A stretch of 64,000 nt of DNA from Gammaproteobacteria bacterium (GTDB lineage Bacteria > Pseudomonadota > Gammaproteobacteria > Eutrophobiales > Eutrophobiaceae). The stretch covers positions 277,731 to 341,730 of the forward strand of contig SCUJ01000011.1 of NCBI GenBank assembly GCA_004297165.1, in the 5' to 3' direction. This document shows, piece after piece, positions 25,278-34,278 of the stretch. A program made the position numbers and the translations under genes. Each line of letters begins with the position of its first letter. Position 1 is the first letter of the stretch. The notes beneath the pieces were generated by a model, which was given only the letters and a program-made list of their open reading frames with translations, made no database searches and was not told the DNA's origin.

Positions 25278-26216
25278 ATGAAGCTGGGTGTCATCATGGA
25301 TCCCATTTCCGGGATCAAGGTCAAGAAGGATAGTACGCTGGCGCTGCTCCTCGCGGCCCGGCGCCGGGGCTGGGAGGTCCGCTACATGGAGGTGGGGGAT
25401 CTCTATCTGGCCAGGGCGGAGGTCCGCGCGCGCATGCGCGGCCTGGAGGTCAGGAATGATCCCGCTGACTGGTATGCCTACGGGGAAACGACGGACACGC
25501 GTCTCGCGGACCTCGATGTCGTGTTGATGCGCAAAGACCCACCGTTCGACATGGAATATATCTATGCCACGTATCTCCTTGAACTCGCCGAACAGGATGG
25601 CCTCCTGGTGGTGAACCGGCCCGCGAGTCTGCGGGATTGCAACGAGAAACTTTCTATCGCCCGCTTTCCCTCGCTCGCCCCGCCAACGCTGGTCGCCCGT
25701 GAGGCCAGGCTCATCAGGGGTTTCCTGGAAGTCCACCAGGATATGGTCATCAAGCCGCTGGACGGCATGGGCGGACAATCCGTCTTTCGAATCAGGCGCG
25801 GGGATCCCAATATCGGCGTAATCATCGAGACGCTGACCGCCCACGGCGCGCGCTTCGCCATGGTCCAGCGCTACATCCCGGAGATCGTCCACGGGGACAA
25901 GCGGATCCTGATGATCGACGGCGAGCCCGTTGAATACGCGCTCGCGAGGATCCCCGCGGAAGGGGAGACACGCGGCAATCTCGCCGCCGGAGGCACGGGG
26001 AAGGGCGTCAGCCTCTCGGAACAGGATCGCCGGATCTGCGCGGCCGTCGGTCCCTTCTTGCGCGAGAAGGGCCTGTTGTTCACGGGACTCGATGTCATCG
26101 GCGATTACCTGACGGAGATTAATGTAACCAGCCCCACCTGCATCCGGGAACTCGAAGGGATTTACAAGATCGATATCGCCGGAAGGATACTGGATGCCAT
26201 AGAGCGGAATCTGTGA
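25278..26216 (+). CDS. gshB: glutathione synthetase
   Basis: A 312-residue ATP-grasp ligase joining gamma-glutamylcysteine to glycine. MKLGVIMDPISGIKVKKDST is the standard N-terminus; the ATP-grasp elements VIKPLDGMGGQSVFRI, PEIVHGDKRILMIDGEPV and the C-terminal TGLDVIGDYLTEINVTSPT are intact. It overlaps the tonB-type gene by 4 bp (GTGA). Gene order gshB-tonB-yqgE-ruvX-pyrR-pyrB matches Pseudomonas. Confidence 0.97.
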   Translation: MKLGVIMDPISGIKVKKDSTLALLLAARRRGWEVRYMEVGDLYLARAEVRARMRGLEVRNDPADWYAYGETTDTRLADLDVVLMRKDPPFDMEYIYATYLLELAEQDGLLVVNRPASLRDCNEKLSIARFPSLAPPTLVAREARLIRGFLEVHQDMVIKPLDGMGGQSVFRIRRGDPNIGVIIETLTAHGARFAMVQRYIPEIVHGDKRILMIDGEPVEYALARIPAEGETRGNLAAGGTGKGVSLSEQDRRICAAVGPFLREKGLLFTGLDVIGDYLTEINVTSPTCIRELEGIYKIDIAGRILDAIERNL

Positions 26217-27115
26217 ACGCCATGGCGGCAAGCCCGGTCATTACCCCCGTCGATCGGCTCAGCCTGACCTTGTGCCTGGCGATCATCACGCATGCCACGC
26301 TGATCCTCGGCGTCGGCTTCAGCGGCGAGGCGCCGGATACTTCTCACGCCGATAGCATGGAGATCATCCTGGTGTCGCAGCAGGACCCGATGCCGGTCGA
26401 AGACCCCGATATGCTGGCCCAGGCGAACCTCGCGGGCGGCGGCGAAACGCCGGAACAAGTCCCCTCAACCCCCTTGCCGCCGCCATTCCCGGACCAGCAG
26501 GCGGAACTCGCGACGCCGCCGACGCCGGAAAGTCAACCCGCGCCCGAACAGACGGCGGCACAGGAAGAAACCGCCAAGGCCGAACCGAAGCTCGCCAAGG
26601 TCACGGAGAACGCCAGGGAGGCAACTGTGAAAGAAGTGGATGAGGAACCCGAAACGGAAAAAGGCGCCAAGACAATAACCGCCGCCGAACTGTTGCGGAA
26701 CAGTCTCAAGATCGCCTCCCTCAGCGCCCAGGTTCGGGATAAGCTCGAAAAAAGCGCGTCCCGGCCACGGCGCACATTTATATCCGCCAACACCAGGGAG
26801 TATAAATACGCCGCCTATATGGAGGCCTGGCGCGCGAAGGTGGAGCGGGTGGGGAACCTCAACTATCCCGAGGAGGCCCGGAGATTGAAACTCTCCGGCA
26901 GTCTCATCCTCGACGTCGCGCTGAAGGATGACGGGTCAATCGATCAAATCACCATCCGCCGATCCTCCGGCAAAAAGGTCCTGGACGATGCCGCCGTGCG
27001 CATTGTGGAACTGGCCTCTCCCTACGCCCCGCTCCCGGACAACATCCGCGCGGGCACCGATATCCTCCATATCACCCGGACCTGGCAGTTCATAGATAAC
27101 TCGGGCTTCCGTTGA
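26213..27115 (+). CDS. energy transducer TonB-family protein
   Basis: A 300-residue protein: one N-terminal membrane anchor (LSLTLCLAIITHATLILGVGFS), a long Pro/Ala/Glu/Lys-rich periplasmic linker, and a C-terminal TonB domain (YMEAWRAKVERVGNLNYPEEAR, SLILDVALKDDGSIDQITI, SSGKKVLDDAAVRIVELA). Start GTG 26213 overlaps the gshB stop; ATG 26222 is an alternative. No ExbB/ExbD genes are nearby, as for the Pseudomonas homologue beside gshB. Its TGA stop lies in the end of a repeat element. Confidence 0.9.
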   Translation: MNAMAASPVITPVDRLSLTLCLAIITHATLILGVGFSGEAPDTSHADSMEIILVSQQDPMPVEDPDMLAQANLAGGGETPEQVPSTPLPPPFPDQQAELATPPTPESQPAPEQTAAQEETAKAEPKLAKVTENAREATVKEVDEEPETEKGAKTITAAELLRNSLKIASLSAQVRDKLEKSASRPRRTFISANTREYKYAAYMEAWRAKVERVGNLNYPEEARRLKLSGSLILDVALKDDGSIDQITIRRSSGKKVLDDAAVRIVELASPYAPLPDNIRAGTDILHITRTWQFIDNSGFR

Positions 27116-27186
27116 CAGGTTATTGAAAAACCACTGTGCCAGGCATGACTGGTTGTGAGCGGTCTCGAAATCTTCATTTTTTATTC
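27113..27186 (-). repeat. half copy of the TAACAGGC mobile repeat
   Basis: This stretch aligns over about 70 bases, mostly with transition differences, to the reverse complement of the right half of the full element at 39951-40097. Shared landmarks are ACAGG...TTGAA, CACTG/TACTG, GCGGTCTC and TCATTT. The terminal TGACAGG supplies the stop codon (TGA 27113-27115) of the tonB-type gene. The other half of the element is missing. Confidence 0.7.
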
Positions 27187-27263
27187 AGGCGTAAAATTCC
27201 AGGTGCTTTCACGTAGTGCCTGAGGCTGTACTTTTTCGCCGGAGATACCGATAATATCGGCTG

Positions 27264-27833
27264 ATGCGATCTACCAACCTTACCAATCACCTCCTGATCG
27301 CGATGCCGGGATTGCAGGATCCCAACTTCTCCCGGACCGTCACCTATATTTTTGCCCACAGCGACGAGGAAGGCGCGATGGGGCTTGTCATCAACCGGCC
27401 GCTGACCATCGCCCTCAGCGAGATCCTGGCGCAGATGGAGATCCAACCCGGCAGCGCTGAGATCGGCAATACCACCGTTTATCAGGGTGGTCCCGTGCAT
27501 GTCGATCGCGGTTTCGTGCTCCATCGGCATCGGCCAGAGCGCACCTGGGACTCGTCCATTGTCGTCGAGGAGCAGATCAGCATCACAACCTCCCGCGATA
27601 TCCTGCAGGCCATCGCCTCGGGAGAAGGCCCGGACAAGGCGCTGGTTGCACTCGGTTACGCGGGGTGGGCGGCCGGGCAACTGGAACAGGAGATCCTGGA
27701 CAACGCCTGGTTGAATGTCCCCGCGGATCAGGGACTCATCTTCGATACTCCTATAGAGACGCGCTGGGAGATGTCGGCGGCGAAACTGGGCATCGAATTC
27801 GGAAAACTGTCCCAGTTCGTCGGGCACGCATGA
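27264..27833 (+). CDS. yqgE: YqgE/AlgH family protein
   Basis: A 189-residue UPF0301 protein: LTNHLLIAMPGLQDPNFSRTV, EGAMGLVINRPL, QGGPVHVDRGFVLH and LVALGYAGWAAGQLEQEI. Function unresolved; named AlgH in Pseudomonas for an alginate-related phenotype. Overlaps ruvX by 4 bp, as in most gammaproteobacteria. The 148 bp upstream hold a half copy of a mobile repeat. Confidence 0.94.
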   Translation: MRSTNLTNHLLIAMPGLQDPNFSRTVTYIFAHSDEEGAMGLVINRPLTIALSEILAQMEIQPGSAEIGNTTVYQGGPVHVDRGFVLHRHRPERTWDSSIVVEEQISITTSRDILQAIASGEGPDKALVALGYAGWAAGQLEQEILDNAWLNVPADQGLIFDTPIETRWEMSAAKLGIEFGKLSQFVGHA

Positions 27834-28273
27834 CGCACCGGACCTACCTCTGCTTCGATTACGGTGAAAAGAGAATTGGCTTGGCAGTTGGCCAGGCCGT
27901 GACGGGCACGGCTACTCCGCTGACCATTATAAAGGTTCGCAACCGCACTCCTGACTGGGAAGGTATCGCGGCCATGATCGATCGATGGCGGCCCGATGCC
28001 CTGGTCGTAGGTCACCCCTTGAACATGGACGGGACGCGGCAGGAACTCACGGATCGCGCCGAAAAATTCGGCCGGGCGCTGGCCGGACGCTCTCGGCTTC
28101 CGGTGTACCTCGCCGAAGAGCGCCTGACCACCATCGAGGCCAGGTCACGAAGCGGGTTGCGGGAGGCGGTGGATGCCGTCGCCGCCCAGATCATCCTCGA
28201 GGCGTGGCTCGCGGACGGTGCGCGCCAGGAGACGATAATTCCCGATCGTCAGGTGGAGATGGAACACGGATGA
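27830..28273 (+). CDS. ruvX: putative Holliday junction resolvase / pre-16S rRNA nuclease
   Basis: A 147-residue RNase H-fold protein (YqgF). LCFDYGEKRIGLAVGQ carries the first catalytic aspartate, VGHPLNMDGTRQELT and YLAEERLTT the others, and DAVAAQIILEAWL closes the domain. E. coli YqgF processes the 5' end of 16S rRNA. Start ATG 27830 overlaps the yqgE stop (ATGA). Coupled in turn to pyrR. Confidence 0.94.
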   Translation: MTHRTYLCFDYGEKRIGLAVGQAVTGTATPLTIIKVRNRTPDWEGIAAMIDRWRPDALVVGHPLNMDGTRQELTDRAEKFGRALAGRSRLPVYLAEERLTTIEARSRSGLREAVDAVAAQIILEAWLADGARQETIIPDRQVEMEHG

Positions 28274-28779
28274 AGAGCATGGATTTTACGGTCGAGGCGA
28301 TCATCGCGGAGATGGCCGCGCGCCTCGGGAAATTCCTCGCGGACCGCGACCGGCGGGACCCGCTCATCCTTGGCATCCAGACCGGCGGCGTGTGGGTCGC
28401 CGAGCGCCTGCGGACACAGTTGGGGATCGACCATCCCCTCGGCCGCCTCAACATCGCCTTTTACCGCGACGACTTCAGCCGGATCGGGATGCACCCGCAT
28501 GTCACCCCGTCCCTGCTGCCCTTCTCGGTCGAGGACCGGCATGTCATCCTGGTCGACGATGTGTTGCATACCGGGCGCACCGTGCGCGCCGCCATGAACG
28601 AGATCTTCGATTATGGCCGGCCGGCGAGCATTGCGCTTGCCGTGCTGATCGATCGGGGTGCCCATGAGCTGCCGGTGCAGGCCGATATAACGGGCAAGGC
28701 CATCGAACTCGGAGTCGGCGAGCACGTCAAGCTGCTGGGACCCGAGCCGCTCCAACTGGAATTCAGAAGGTCATGCTGA
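28270..28779 (+). CDS. pyrR: bifunctional pyr regulator / uracil phosphoribosyltransferase
   Basis: A 169-residue type I phosphoribosyltransferase: [13 protein letters not shown], the PRPP-binding loop [20 protein letters not shown], and [23 protein letters not shown]. In Bacillus PyrR attenuates pyr mRNA; in pseudomonads a homologue lies in the same pyrR-pyrB-pyrC' order and its regulatory role is less settled. ATG 28270 overlaps the ruvX stop; the gene overlaps pyrB by 7 bp. Confidence 0.94.
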   Translation: MKSMDFTVEAIIAEMAARLGKFLADRDRRDPLILGIQTGGVWVAERLRTQLGIDHPLGRLNIAFYRDDFSRIGMHPHVTPSLLPFSVEDRHVILVDDVLHTGRTVRAAMNEIFDYGRPASIALAVLIDRGAHELPVQADITGKAIELGVGEHVKLLGPEPLQLEFRRSC

Positions 28780-29747
28780 ACCCTGGAGGGAACATCCAGC
28801 TCGACGGGGAAGGACGCCTGCGGCATTTTCTCACCACGGACGGGCTGGACCGCCGCATCCTGATCGAAATCCTCGACCATGCCGAATCCTTCGCCGTGGT
28901 CGGCGACCGGCCGGTAAAGAAAGTCCCCCTGCTGCGCGGCAAGACCATCGTGAACCTGTTCTTCGAGGCCAGCACGCGCACCCGCACCACCTTCGAGATC
29001 GCAGCCAAACGCCTGTCCGCGGATGTGCAGAGCCTCAGCGTCAATTTGTCCTCCACCACCAAGGGCGAGAGCCTGCGCGACACCCTGCAAACCATGGAGG
29101 CCATGCACTGCGACATGTTCGTCATCCGGCATTCCGGCAGCGGCGCGGCGCACTTCATCGCCCGCCTGGTCGCCCCGCATGTCAGCATCATCAACGGCGG
29201 AGACGGCCGCAACGCCCATCCCACGCAGGCCCTGCTCGACATGTTCACCATCCGCCAGCACAAGCCCGATTTCGCGGCGCTCCGCGTGGCGATCGTCGGC
29301 GATATCACCCACTCGCGCGTGGCCCGTTCGGACATCTACGCGCTGAATACGCTGGGCGTCAGAGAGATCCGCGTGGTCGGACCCAAGACCCTGATCCCGG
29401 CGGGAATCGAGTCCCTCGGGGTGAAGGTCTACACCGAGATGGAGTCGGGTTTGCGGGGCGTGGATGTCATCATCATGCTGCGCTTGCAGCGGGAACGCAT
29501 GCGCAGCGCGCTCCTGCCCAGCGAACAGGAATACTTCCGCTGTTATGGGCTCACCGAGGAACGGCTGCGCCTGGCCCGCGAGGATGTCATGGTGATGCAT
29601 CCGGGTCCGATCAACCGGGGGATCGAGATCGATTCCCGCGTGGCCGACGGCGAGCGATCCGTCATTCTTCAGCAGGTCAGCAACGGCATCGCGATCCGGA
29701 TGGCGGTGATGGCCCTAATCGCAGGCGCCGGCCGGGGCAGGGCCTGA
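28773..29747 (+). CDS. pyrB: aspartate carbamoyltransferase catalytic subunit
   Basis: A 324-residue enzyme forming carbamoyl aspartate. Carbamoyl-phosphate loop [16 protein letters not shown], the second-subunit loop [22 protein letters not shown], and aspartate-binding [12 protein letters not shown] are intact. The N-terminus is about 15 residues longer than E. coli PyrB, as in pseudomonad class A enzymes that associate with an inactive dihydroorotase, which here is the next gene (4 bp away). Confidence 0.97.
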   Translation: MLNPGGNIQLDGEGRLRHFLTTDGLDRRILIEILDHAESFAVVGDRPVKKVPLLRGKTIVNLFFEASTRTRTTFEIAAKRLSADVQSLSVNLSSTTKGESLRDTLQTMEAMHCDMFVIRHSGSGAAHFIARLVAPHVSIINGGDGRNAHPTQALLDMFTIRQHKPDFAALRVAIVGDITHSRVARSDIYALNTLGVREIRVVGPKTLIPAGIESLGVKVYTEMESGLRGVDVIIMLRLQRERMRSALLPSEQEYFRCYGLTEERLRLAREDVMVMHPGPINRGIEIDSRVADGERSVILQQVSNGIAIRMAVMALIAGAGRGRA

Positions 29748-29751
29748 ACCC

Positions 29752-31029
29752 ATGCGCATCCATATCGCCAAGGGACGCCTCCTGGACCCGGCCTCGGGAC
29801 TCGATGCCACCGGGGATCTGTGGATCGCCGAGGGCAGAATCCTCGCGGTGCGCACGCCGCCTCCAGGATTCACTCCCGACCTCGTGATCGATGCCTCTGA
29901 GCGACTGGTGTGCCCCGGCTTCATCGACCTCTGCGCCCGCTTCCGCGAACCCGGATTCAGGCACAAGGCCACCATCGCGAGCGAGTCCGGCGCGGCGGCC
30001 GGTGCCGGCATCACCACGGTCTGCTGTCCACCCGATACCAACCCTGTCATCGATTCACCCGCAGTGGTGGAGCTCATCCATCAGCGCGCCGAGCAGAGCC
30101 GCAAGGTTCGCCTGCTGCCGATCGGCGCCCTGACGCATGGACTCGCAGGGGAGCGGCTTGCCGAGATGTACAGTCTGGTTCAGTCGGGTTGCGTTGGGGT
30201 CAGCAACGGCAGCCGGCCGATCCGTAATACAGAAGTTTTACGCCGGGCCTTCGAATACGCCGAGAGCCACGGCATCAGGGTGTTTTTCTGTCCCGAGAAC
30301 GCCGATCTGCGCAATGACGGCGTCATGCACGAGGGCGCGGTCAGCACCCGGCTCGGTCTGCCGGCCATCCCCGAGGCGGCGGAGACGGTGGCGCTTGCCG
30401 AGGCCATTCTCCTGATCGAACTGACCGGGGCGCGGGTGCATTTCGGCCGCATCTCCTCGGCGCGAAGCCTCGCGCTGATTGCCGAGGCAAAGCGCTCCGG
30501 ATTGCCGGTTACCGCGGACACCGGGATTTGTCATCTCCATCTCACGGATGCGGACGTCAACGATTACAACGCCAACTGCCATCTGATCCCGCCGCTCCGC
30601 GATGCGCGCGACCGCGAGGCCCTGCGGCGGGCGGTGGCGGAAGGTGTGCTTGACGCCGTGTGCTCCGATCATCAACCGCATGACGCGGATGCCAAGATGG
30701 CCCCCTTCGGCGAGACCGAATCCGGCGCCTCGACGCTGGAGACGTTATTTCCCCTGCTGCTGGATCTGGTGGATCAGGGCGCGCTCGATCTGCGTACGGC
30801 AATCGCGCGCCTGACCATCCGCCCGGCGGAGATCCTGGGACTGCCGGCGGGACGGCTCGCCGCGGGTGCGCCCGCGGATGTCGCGATAATCGATTTGCGC
30901 CGCGAGTGGACCCTTACCGAGGTGACGATCAGGAGCGCCGGAAAAAACTCCCCATTCCTTGGCAGGCGCCTCAAGGGTTGGATCGATCACACCCTGCTTG
31001 AGGGACGCACCGTCCACACCCTCGTCTGA
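29752..31029 (+). CDS. pyrC': dihydroorotase-like protein, probably non-catalytic (PyrC')
   Basis: A 425-residue amidohydrolase fold. The metal motif of class I dihydroorotase, ID-x-H-x-H-x-REPG, reads IDLCARFREPG here (residues 58-68): both histidines are replaced, by Cys61 and Arg63. The later CSDHQPHD motif and barrel elements remain. Pseudomonads have such an inactive PyrC' that is needed as scaffold for active PyrB dodecamers. A catalytic dihydroorotase must then be encoded elsewhere. Follows pyrB by 4 bp. Confidence 0.92.
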   Translation: MRIHIAKGRLLDPASGLDATGDLWIAEGRILAVRTPPPGFTPDLVIDASERLVCPGFIDLCARFREPGFRHKATIASESGAAAGAGITTVCCPPDTNPVIDSPAVVELIHQRAEQSRKVRLLPIGALTHGLAGERLAEMYSLVQSGCVGVSNGSRPIRNTEVLRRAFEYAESHGIRVFFCPENADLRNDGVMHEGAVSTRLGLPAIPEAAETVALAEAILLIELTGARVHFGRISSARSLALIAEAKRSGLPVTADTGICHLHLTDADVNDYNANCHLIPPLRDARDREALRRAVAEGVLDAVCSDHQPHDADAKMAPFGETESGASTLETLFPLLLDLVDQGALDLRTAIARLTIRPAEILGLPAGRLAAGAPADVAIIDLRREWTLTEVTIRSAGKNSPFLGRRLKGWIDHTLLEGRTVHTLV

Positions 31030-31042
31030 AACGAGCCCCGAA

Positions 31043-31963
31043 ATGACCGAGACAGAATCGAAAACCGGCGAGGCCGGCCGTCCCCCCGCGAGCCGGGGAA
31101 CCATTCATCAGGAAGACGCCGTCATTATCGAACGCCAGGACTTCGCCGGGGATCAATACTGGCTGCGCCTGCAAGCCCCGGCGACGGCCGCCGCGGCGCG
31201 TCCGGGGAATTTCGTGCATCTGGTCTGTGACCCTGAATTGCCGTTGCGCCGGCCCATGTCCATCATGCGCGCGGGCGCCGAGGCCGGCTGGATCGAGATC
31301 CTCTTCAAGGCCCACGGGCGCGGAACGCGGCTGCTCGCCGCGCGCCAGGTGGGCGAGCAATTGAATCTGCTGGGCCCCATTGGCGCGCCGTTCCGTCCTG
31401 AAGAGAAACGCCGGCGGCCTCTGCTGATCGGCGGCGGGGTAGGGATCCCGCCGATGTTGTTTCTTGCCGATTGGCTGCGGCAGAGCGCCGGGGGCGCGCG
31501 GCCGTTCGTATTGATGGGATCCGAGGTCCCGTTCCCCTTCACTGTCAAGCCCTCCCGGATCCTCGTGCCGGGGATTCCGGAAGGGGTCATCGCCGCCATG
31601 CCGCTGCTGGACGACTGGGGCATCCCGAGCCGGCTGGCCAGCGGCCGGGGTTTCCCAGGCTGTTATCAGGGACTGGTGACGGATCTCACCCGTCACTGGC
31701 TGCAGGGACTGGATGCGGAGACCTTGCAAGAGATAGAGGTGTTCGCCTGCGGTCCGGAACCCATGCTGAGAGCCGTAGCCACGCTGGCCCGGGAGTTTGG
31801 CCTGCCGTGCCAGATCTCGCTTGAGGAATATATGGCCTGCGGGGTGGGCGGCTGCGCCGGATGTACCGTGCCGGTGCGGACTGCACAGGGTCCGACCATG
31901 CTGCGCGTGTGCGTCGATGGCCCGGTCTTCGATGCCGCGGAAGTTTATCCGGTCAGTGTTTAA
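31043..31963 (+). CDS. pyrK: dihydroorotate dehydrogenase electron-transfer subunit (PyrK-like)
   Basis: A 306-residue ferredoxin-reductase-type protein. The FAD motif RRPMSIMRAG, the NAD/FAD loop LLIGGGVGIPPMLFLA and the C-terminal [2Fe-2S] ligands in YMACGVGGCAGCTVPV plus a cysteine in LRVCVDGP match PyrK. PyrK normally pairs with a PyrD type 1B catalytic subunit, passing electrons to NAD+; no pyrD is in the window. Start ATG 31043, 13 bp after pyrC'. Its TAA overlaps the convergent pilU-like stop by 4 bp. Confidence 0.88.
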   Translation: MTETESKTGEAGRPPASRGTIHQEDAVIIERQDFAGDQYWLRLQAPATAAAARPGNFVHLVCDPELPLRRPMSIMRAGAEAGWIEILFKAHGRGTRLLAARQVGEQLNLLGPIGAPFRPEEKRRRPLLIGGGVGIPPMLFLADWLRQSAGGARPFVLMGSEVPFPFTVKPSRILVPGIPEGVIAAMPLLDDWGIPSRLASGRGFPGCYQGLVTDLTRHWLQGLDAETLQEIEVFACGPEPMLRAVATLAREFGLPCQISLEEYMACGVGGCAGCTVPVRTAQGPTMLRVCVDGPVFDAAEVYPVSV

Positions 31964-33018
31964 CCGAAGTTGATCTTGGCTTCCAGGTTGGTGCGGGAGT
32001 CGGCGTTGTTCAGCGCCTCCTCCAGCTCGATGCGGCCTTCGTGATAGAGATCGTAGAGGGCCATGTCGAAGGTCTGCATGCCGCGCTGGCCGCTTTCCTG
32101 CATGGCCACCTTGATCTCGTCAATGTCCCCTTTCAGGATCAATTCGCCGATGTGCGGGGTGTTGATCAAGATCTCGATCGCGGCGCAGCGTTTGCCGTCA
32201 ACGCCGGTAACCAGGCGTTGGGAAATCACCGAACGGAGGTTGAGGGAGAGATCCATGAAAAGCTGTTTGTGCATGTCCTGCGGGAACAGGTTAATGACCC
32301 GCTCCATCGCCTGGTTGGAGTTATTCGCGTGCAGTGTGGAGACCGCGAGATGGCCGGTGTTGGAGAGCTCGAGCGCCGCCTCCATGGTTTCCCGATCCCT
32401 TATCTCGCCGATCAGGATCACGTCCGGGGCCTCGCGCAACGATGACTTCAGGGCGTTCCTGTAGGAGAGTGTGTCCACGCCCACCTCCCGCTGGTTGACG
32501 ATCGATTTCTTGTTCGGATGACTGAATTCGACCGGGTCTTCGATGGTGAGGATGTGGCCGGCCATGGTCTCGTTGCGGTGATTGAGCATCGCCGCCAACG
32601 TGGTGGATTTTCCGGAACCCGTGGCCCCGACCATGAGGATCAGGCCGCGCTTGTGATTGATAAGCTCGGACAGGATCGGCGGCAGACCAAGTTGCTCCAG
32701 CGTGGGGATGATGCTGGGGATCAAACGCAGCACCATGCCGACCTCGCCGCGCTGTCGGAAGACATTGACGCGGAAGCGCGCCGCCCCGTCGGGCAGGCTG
32801 ATGGCGAAATCGCATTCCAGATTTTCCTCGAAGCGCTTTTTCTGGAAATCGTTCATCACCCCATAGGCCGCAGCCTTGCAGAGCTCGCTGGTAAGCACGG
32901 TCTTGCCCACCGGCGCGGCCTTGCCTTCAAGCTTGATCTTGACCGGAGTGCCGACCGTGAAAAATAGATCCGAGGCCTTCTTCTCGACCATCAGTTTGAG
33001 ATAAGGAAAAATATCCAT
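31960..33018 (-). CDS. PilT/PilU-family type IV pilus ATPase (third paralogue)
   Basis: A 352-residue hexameric secretion-type ATPase. Walker A GATGSGKSTTL, Asp box ILTIEDPVEFSH, Walker B DVILIGEIRDRETM and His box HLAVSTLHANNSNQAMERVI are complete, so it should hydrolyse ATP. Where PilT has AIRNLIRE it has HIGELILKGDIDEIK, like PilU. It is distinct from both neighbours and is best treated as a second PilU-like protein. Third in a minus-strand series pilT-pilU-this gene. Confidence 0.9.
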   Translation of the reverse strand: MDIFPYLKLMVEKKASDLFFTVGTPVKIKLEGKAAPVGKTVLTSELCKAAAYGVMNDFQKKRFEENLECDFAISLPDGAARFRVNVFRQRGEVGMVLRLIPSIIPTLEQLGLPPILSELINHKRGLILMVGATGSGKSTTLAAMLNHRNETMAGHILTIEDPVEFSHPNKKSIVNQREVGVDTLSYRNALKSSLREAPDVILIGEIRDRETMEAALELSNTGHLAVSTLHANNSNQAMERVINLFPQDMHKQLFMDLSLNLRSVISQRLVTGVDGKRCAAIEILINTPHIGELILKGDIDEIKVAMQESGQRGMQTFDMALYDLYHEGRIELEEALNNADSRTNLEAKINFG

Positions 33019-33075
33019 GCGCTATGGGTTCCTGACAGTGAATGACGGGTTGGAGAGTACTGTACCGGCCGGGGA

Positions 33076-34248
33076 TCAGCGCATCATCATGCCCTTGTTC
33101 TTTTCTTCGTCCTCGTGCAGGCTGAGGTGATCCAGTCCTTCGAGCTTGTCGGAGGCCTTGGCGGCCTTGCCCTCCAGCTTGATCCGCAACCGCAGCTCGT
33201 TCACCGAGTCGGCGTTGCGCAGGGCGTCCTCGTAGGTGATGAGATCCGCCTCGTAGAGATCGAACAGGGCTTGATCGAAGGTCTTCATGCCGAGTTCGTT
33301 CGATTTCTTCATCAGGGACTTGATTTCATGGATCTCGCCTTTGAGGATGAGATCCGACATCAAGGGGGTGTTGAGCAGGATCTCAATCGCCGCCACGCGC
33401 CCTTTGCCGTCCGTTTTTTTCAACAGGCGCTGCGAGATGACCGCCTTGAGGTTGAGCGAAAGGTCCATGAGGAGTTGGGCCCGGCGCTCTTCGGGGAAAA
33501 AGTTGATGATGCGGTCCATGGCCTGGTTGGAGCTGTTCGCATGGAGCGTCGCCATCGCGAGGTGTCCGGTCTCGGCGAAGGCGATGCCGAATTCCATGGT
33601 CTCGCGGGTACGGATCTCCCCCAACAGGATCACGTCCGGGGCCTGGCGCAGGGTGTTTTTCAGCGCAATGTCCCAGTCGTCGGTATCCACGCCTACTTCC
33701 CGTTGCATGATGATGCAGTTCTTGTGCGGGTGTACGTATTCGATGGGGTCTTCAATGGTGATGATATGGCCGTGGGAATTCTCGTTGCGATAATTGATCA
33801 TCGCCGCGAGCGAGGTGGATTTCCCCGAACCGGTGCCGCCCACCATGATGACCAGCCCGTTCTTGGTCATCACCACTTCCTTCAGGATCTCCGGCAGCCC
33901 CAGTTTGTCGATGGTGGGGACGTCGGTCTCGATGGTGCGGCAGACCAGGCCGCAGTTGCCCTGCTGGATGAAGGCGTTGGCGCGGAAGCGGCCGATCCCC
34001 TTCGGTGCTATGGCGAAGTTGCATTCCTTGGTGGCCTCATACTCCTTCAATTGCTTGTCGTTCATGACCGCGTAGACCATCGCCTTGGTGTTGTCCGGAG
34101 TGAGGGCGGTCTTGGAGACCGGTGTGACCTTGCCGTCGACCTTGATGGCGGGCGGGAAACCGACGGTTACAAATAGATCCGAGCCCTTCTTCTCGATCAT
34201 CATCTTGAGAAGGTCGCGCATGAGTTTTATGCCCTGTTCTCGTTCCAC
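33076..34248 (-). CDS. pilU: twitching motility ATPase PilU
   Basis: A 390-residue ATPase. Walker A GGTGSGKSTSLAAMINYRN, Asp box HIITIEDPIEYVHPHKNC, Walker B VILLGEIRTRETMEFGIAFAETGH and His box ATLHANSSNQAMDRIINFFP match PilU closely. It carries LMSDLILKGEIHEIK rather than the PilT AIRNLIRE motif, and a C-terminal extension (about 25 residues, EDEEKNKGMMMR at the end) typical of PilU. Accessory retraction motor acting with PilT. 30 bp after pilT. Confidence 0.94.
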   Translation of the reverse strand: MEREQGIKLMRDLLKMMIEKKGSDLFVTVGFPPAIKVDGKVTPVSKTALTPDNTKAMVYAVMNDKQLKEYEATKECNFAIAPKGIGRFRANAFIQQGNCGLVCRTIETDVPTIDKLGLPEILKEVVMTKNGLVIMVGGTGSGKSTSLAAMINYRNENSHGHIITIEDPIEYVHPHKNCIIMQREVGVDTDDWDIALKNTLRQAPDVILLGEIRTRETMEFGIAFAETGHLAMATLHANSSNQAMDRIINFFPEERRAQLLMDLSLNLKAVISQRLLKKTDGKGRVAAIEILLNTPLMSDLILKGEIHEIKSLMKKSNELGMKTFDQALFDLYEADLITYEDALRNADSVNELRLRIKLEGKAAKASDKLEGLDHLSLHEDEEKNKGMMMR

Positions 34249-34278
34249 GATACGCCTCCGCTATGATCTGTGAGTCAA

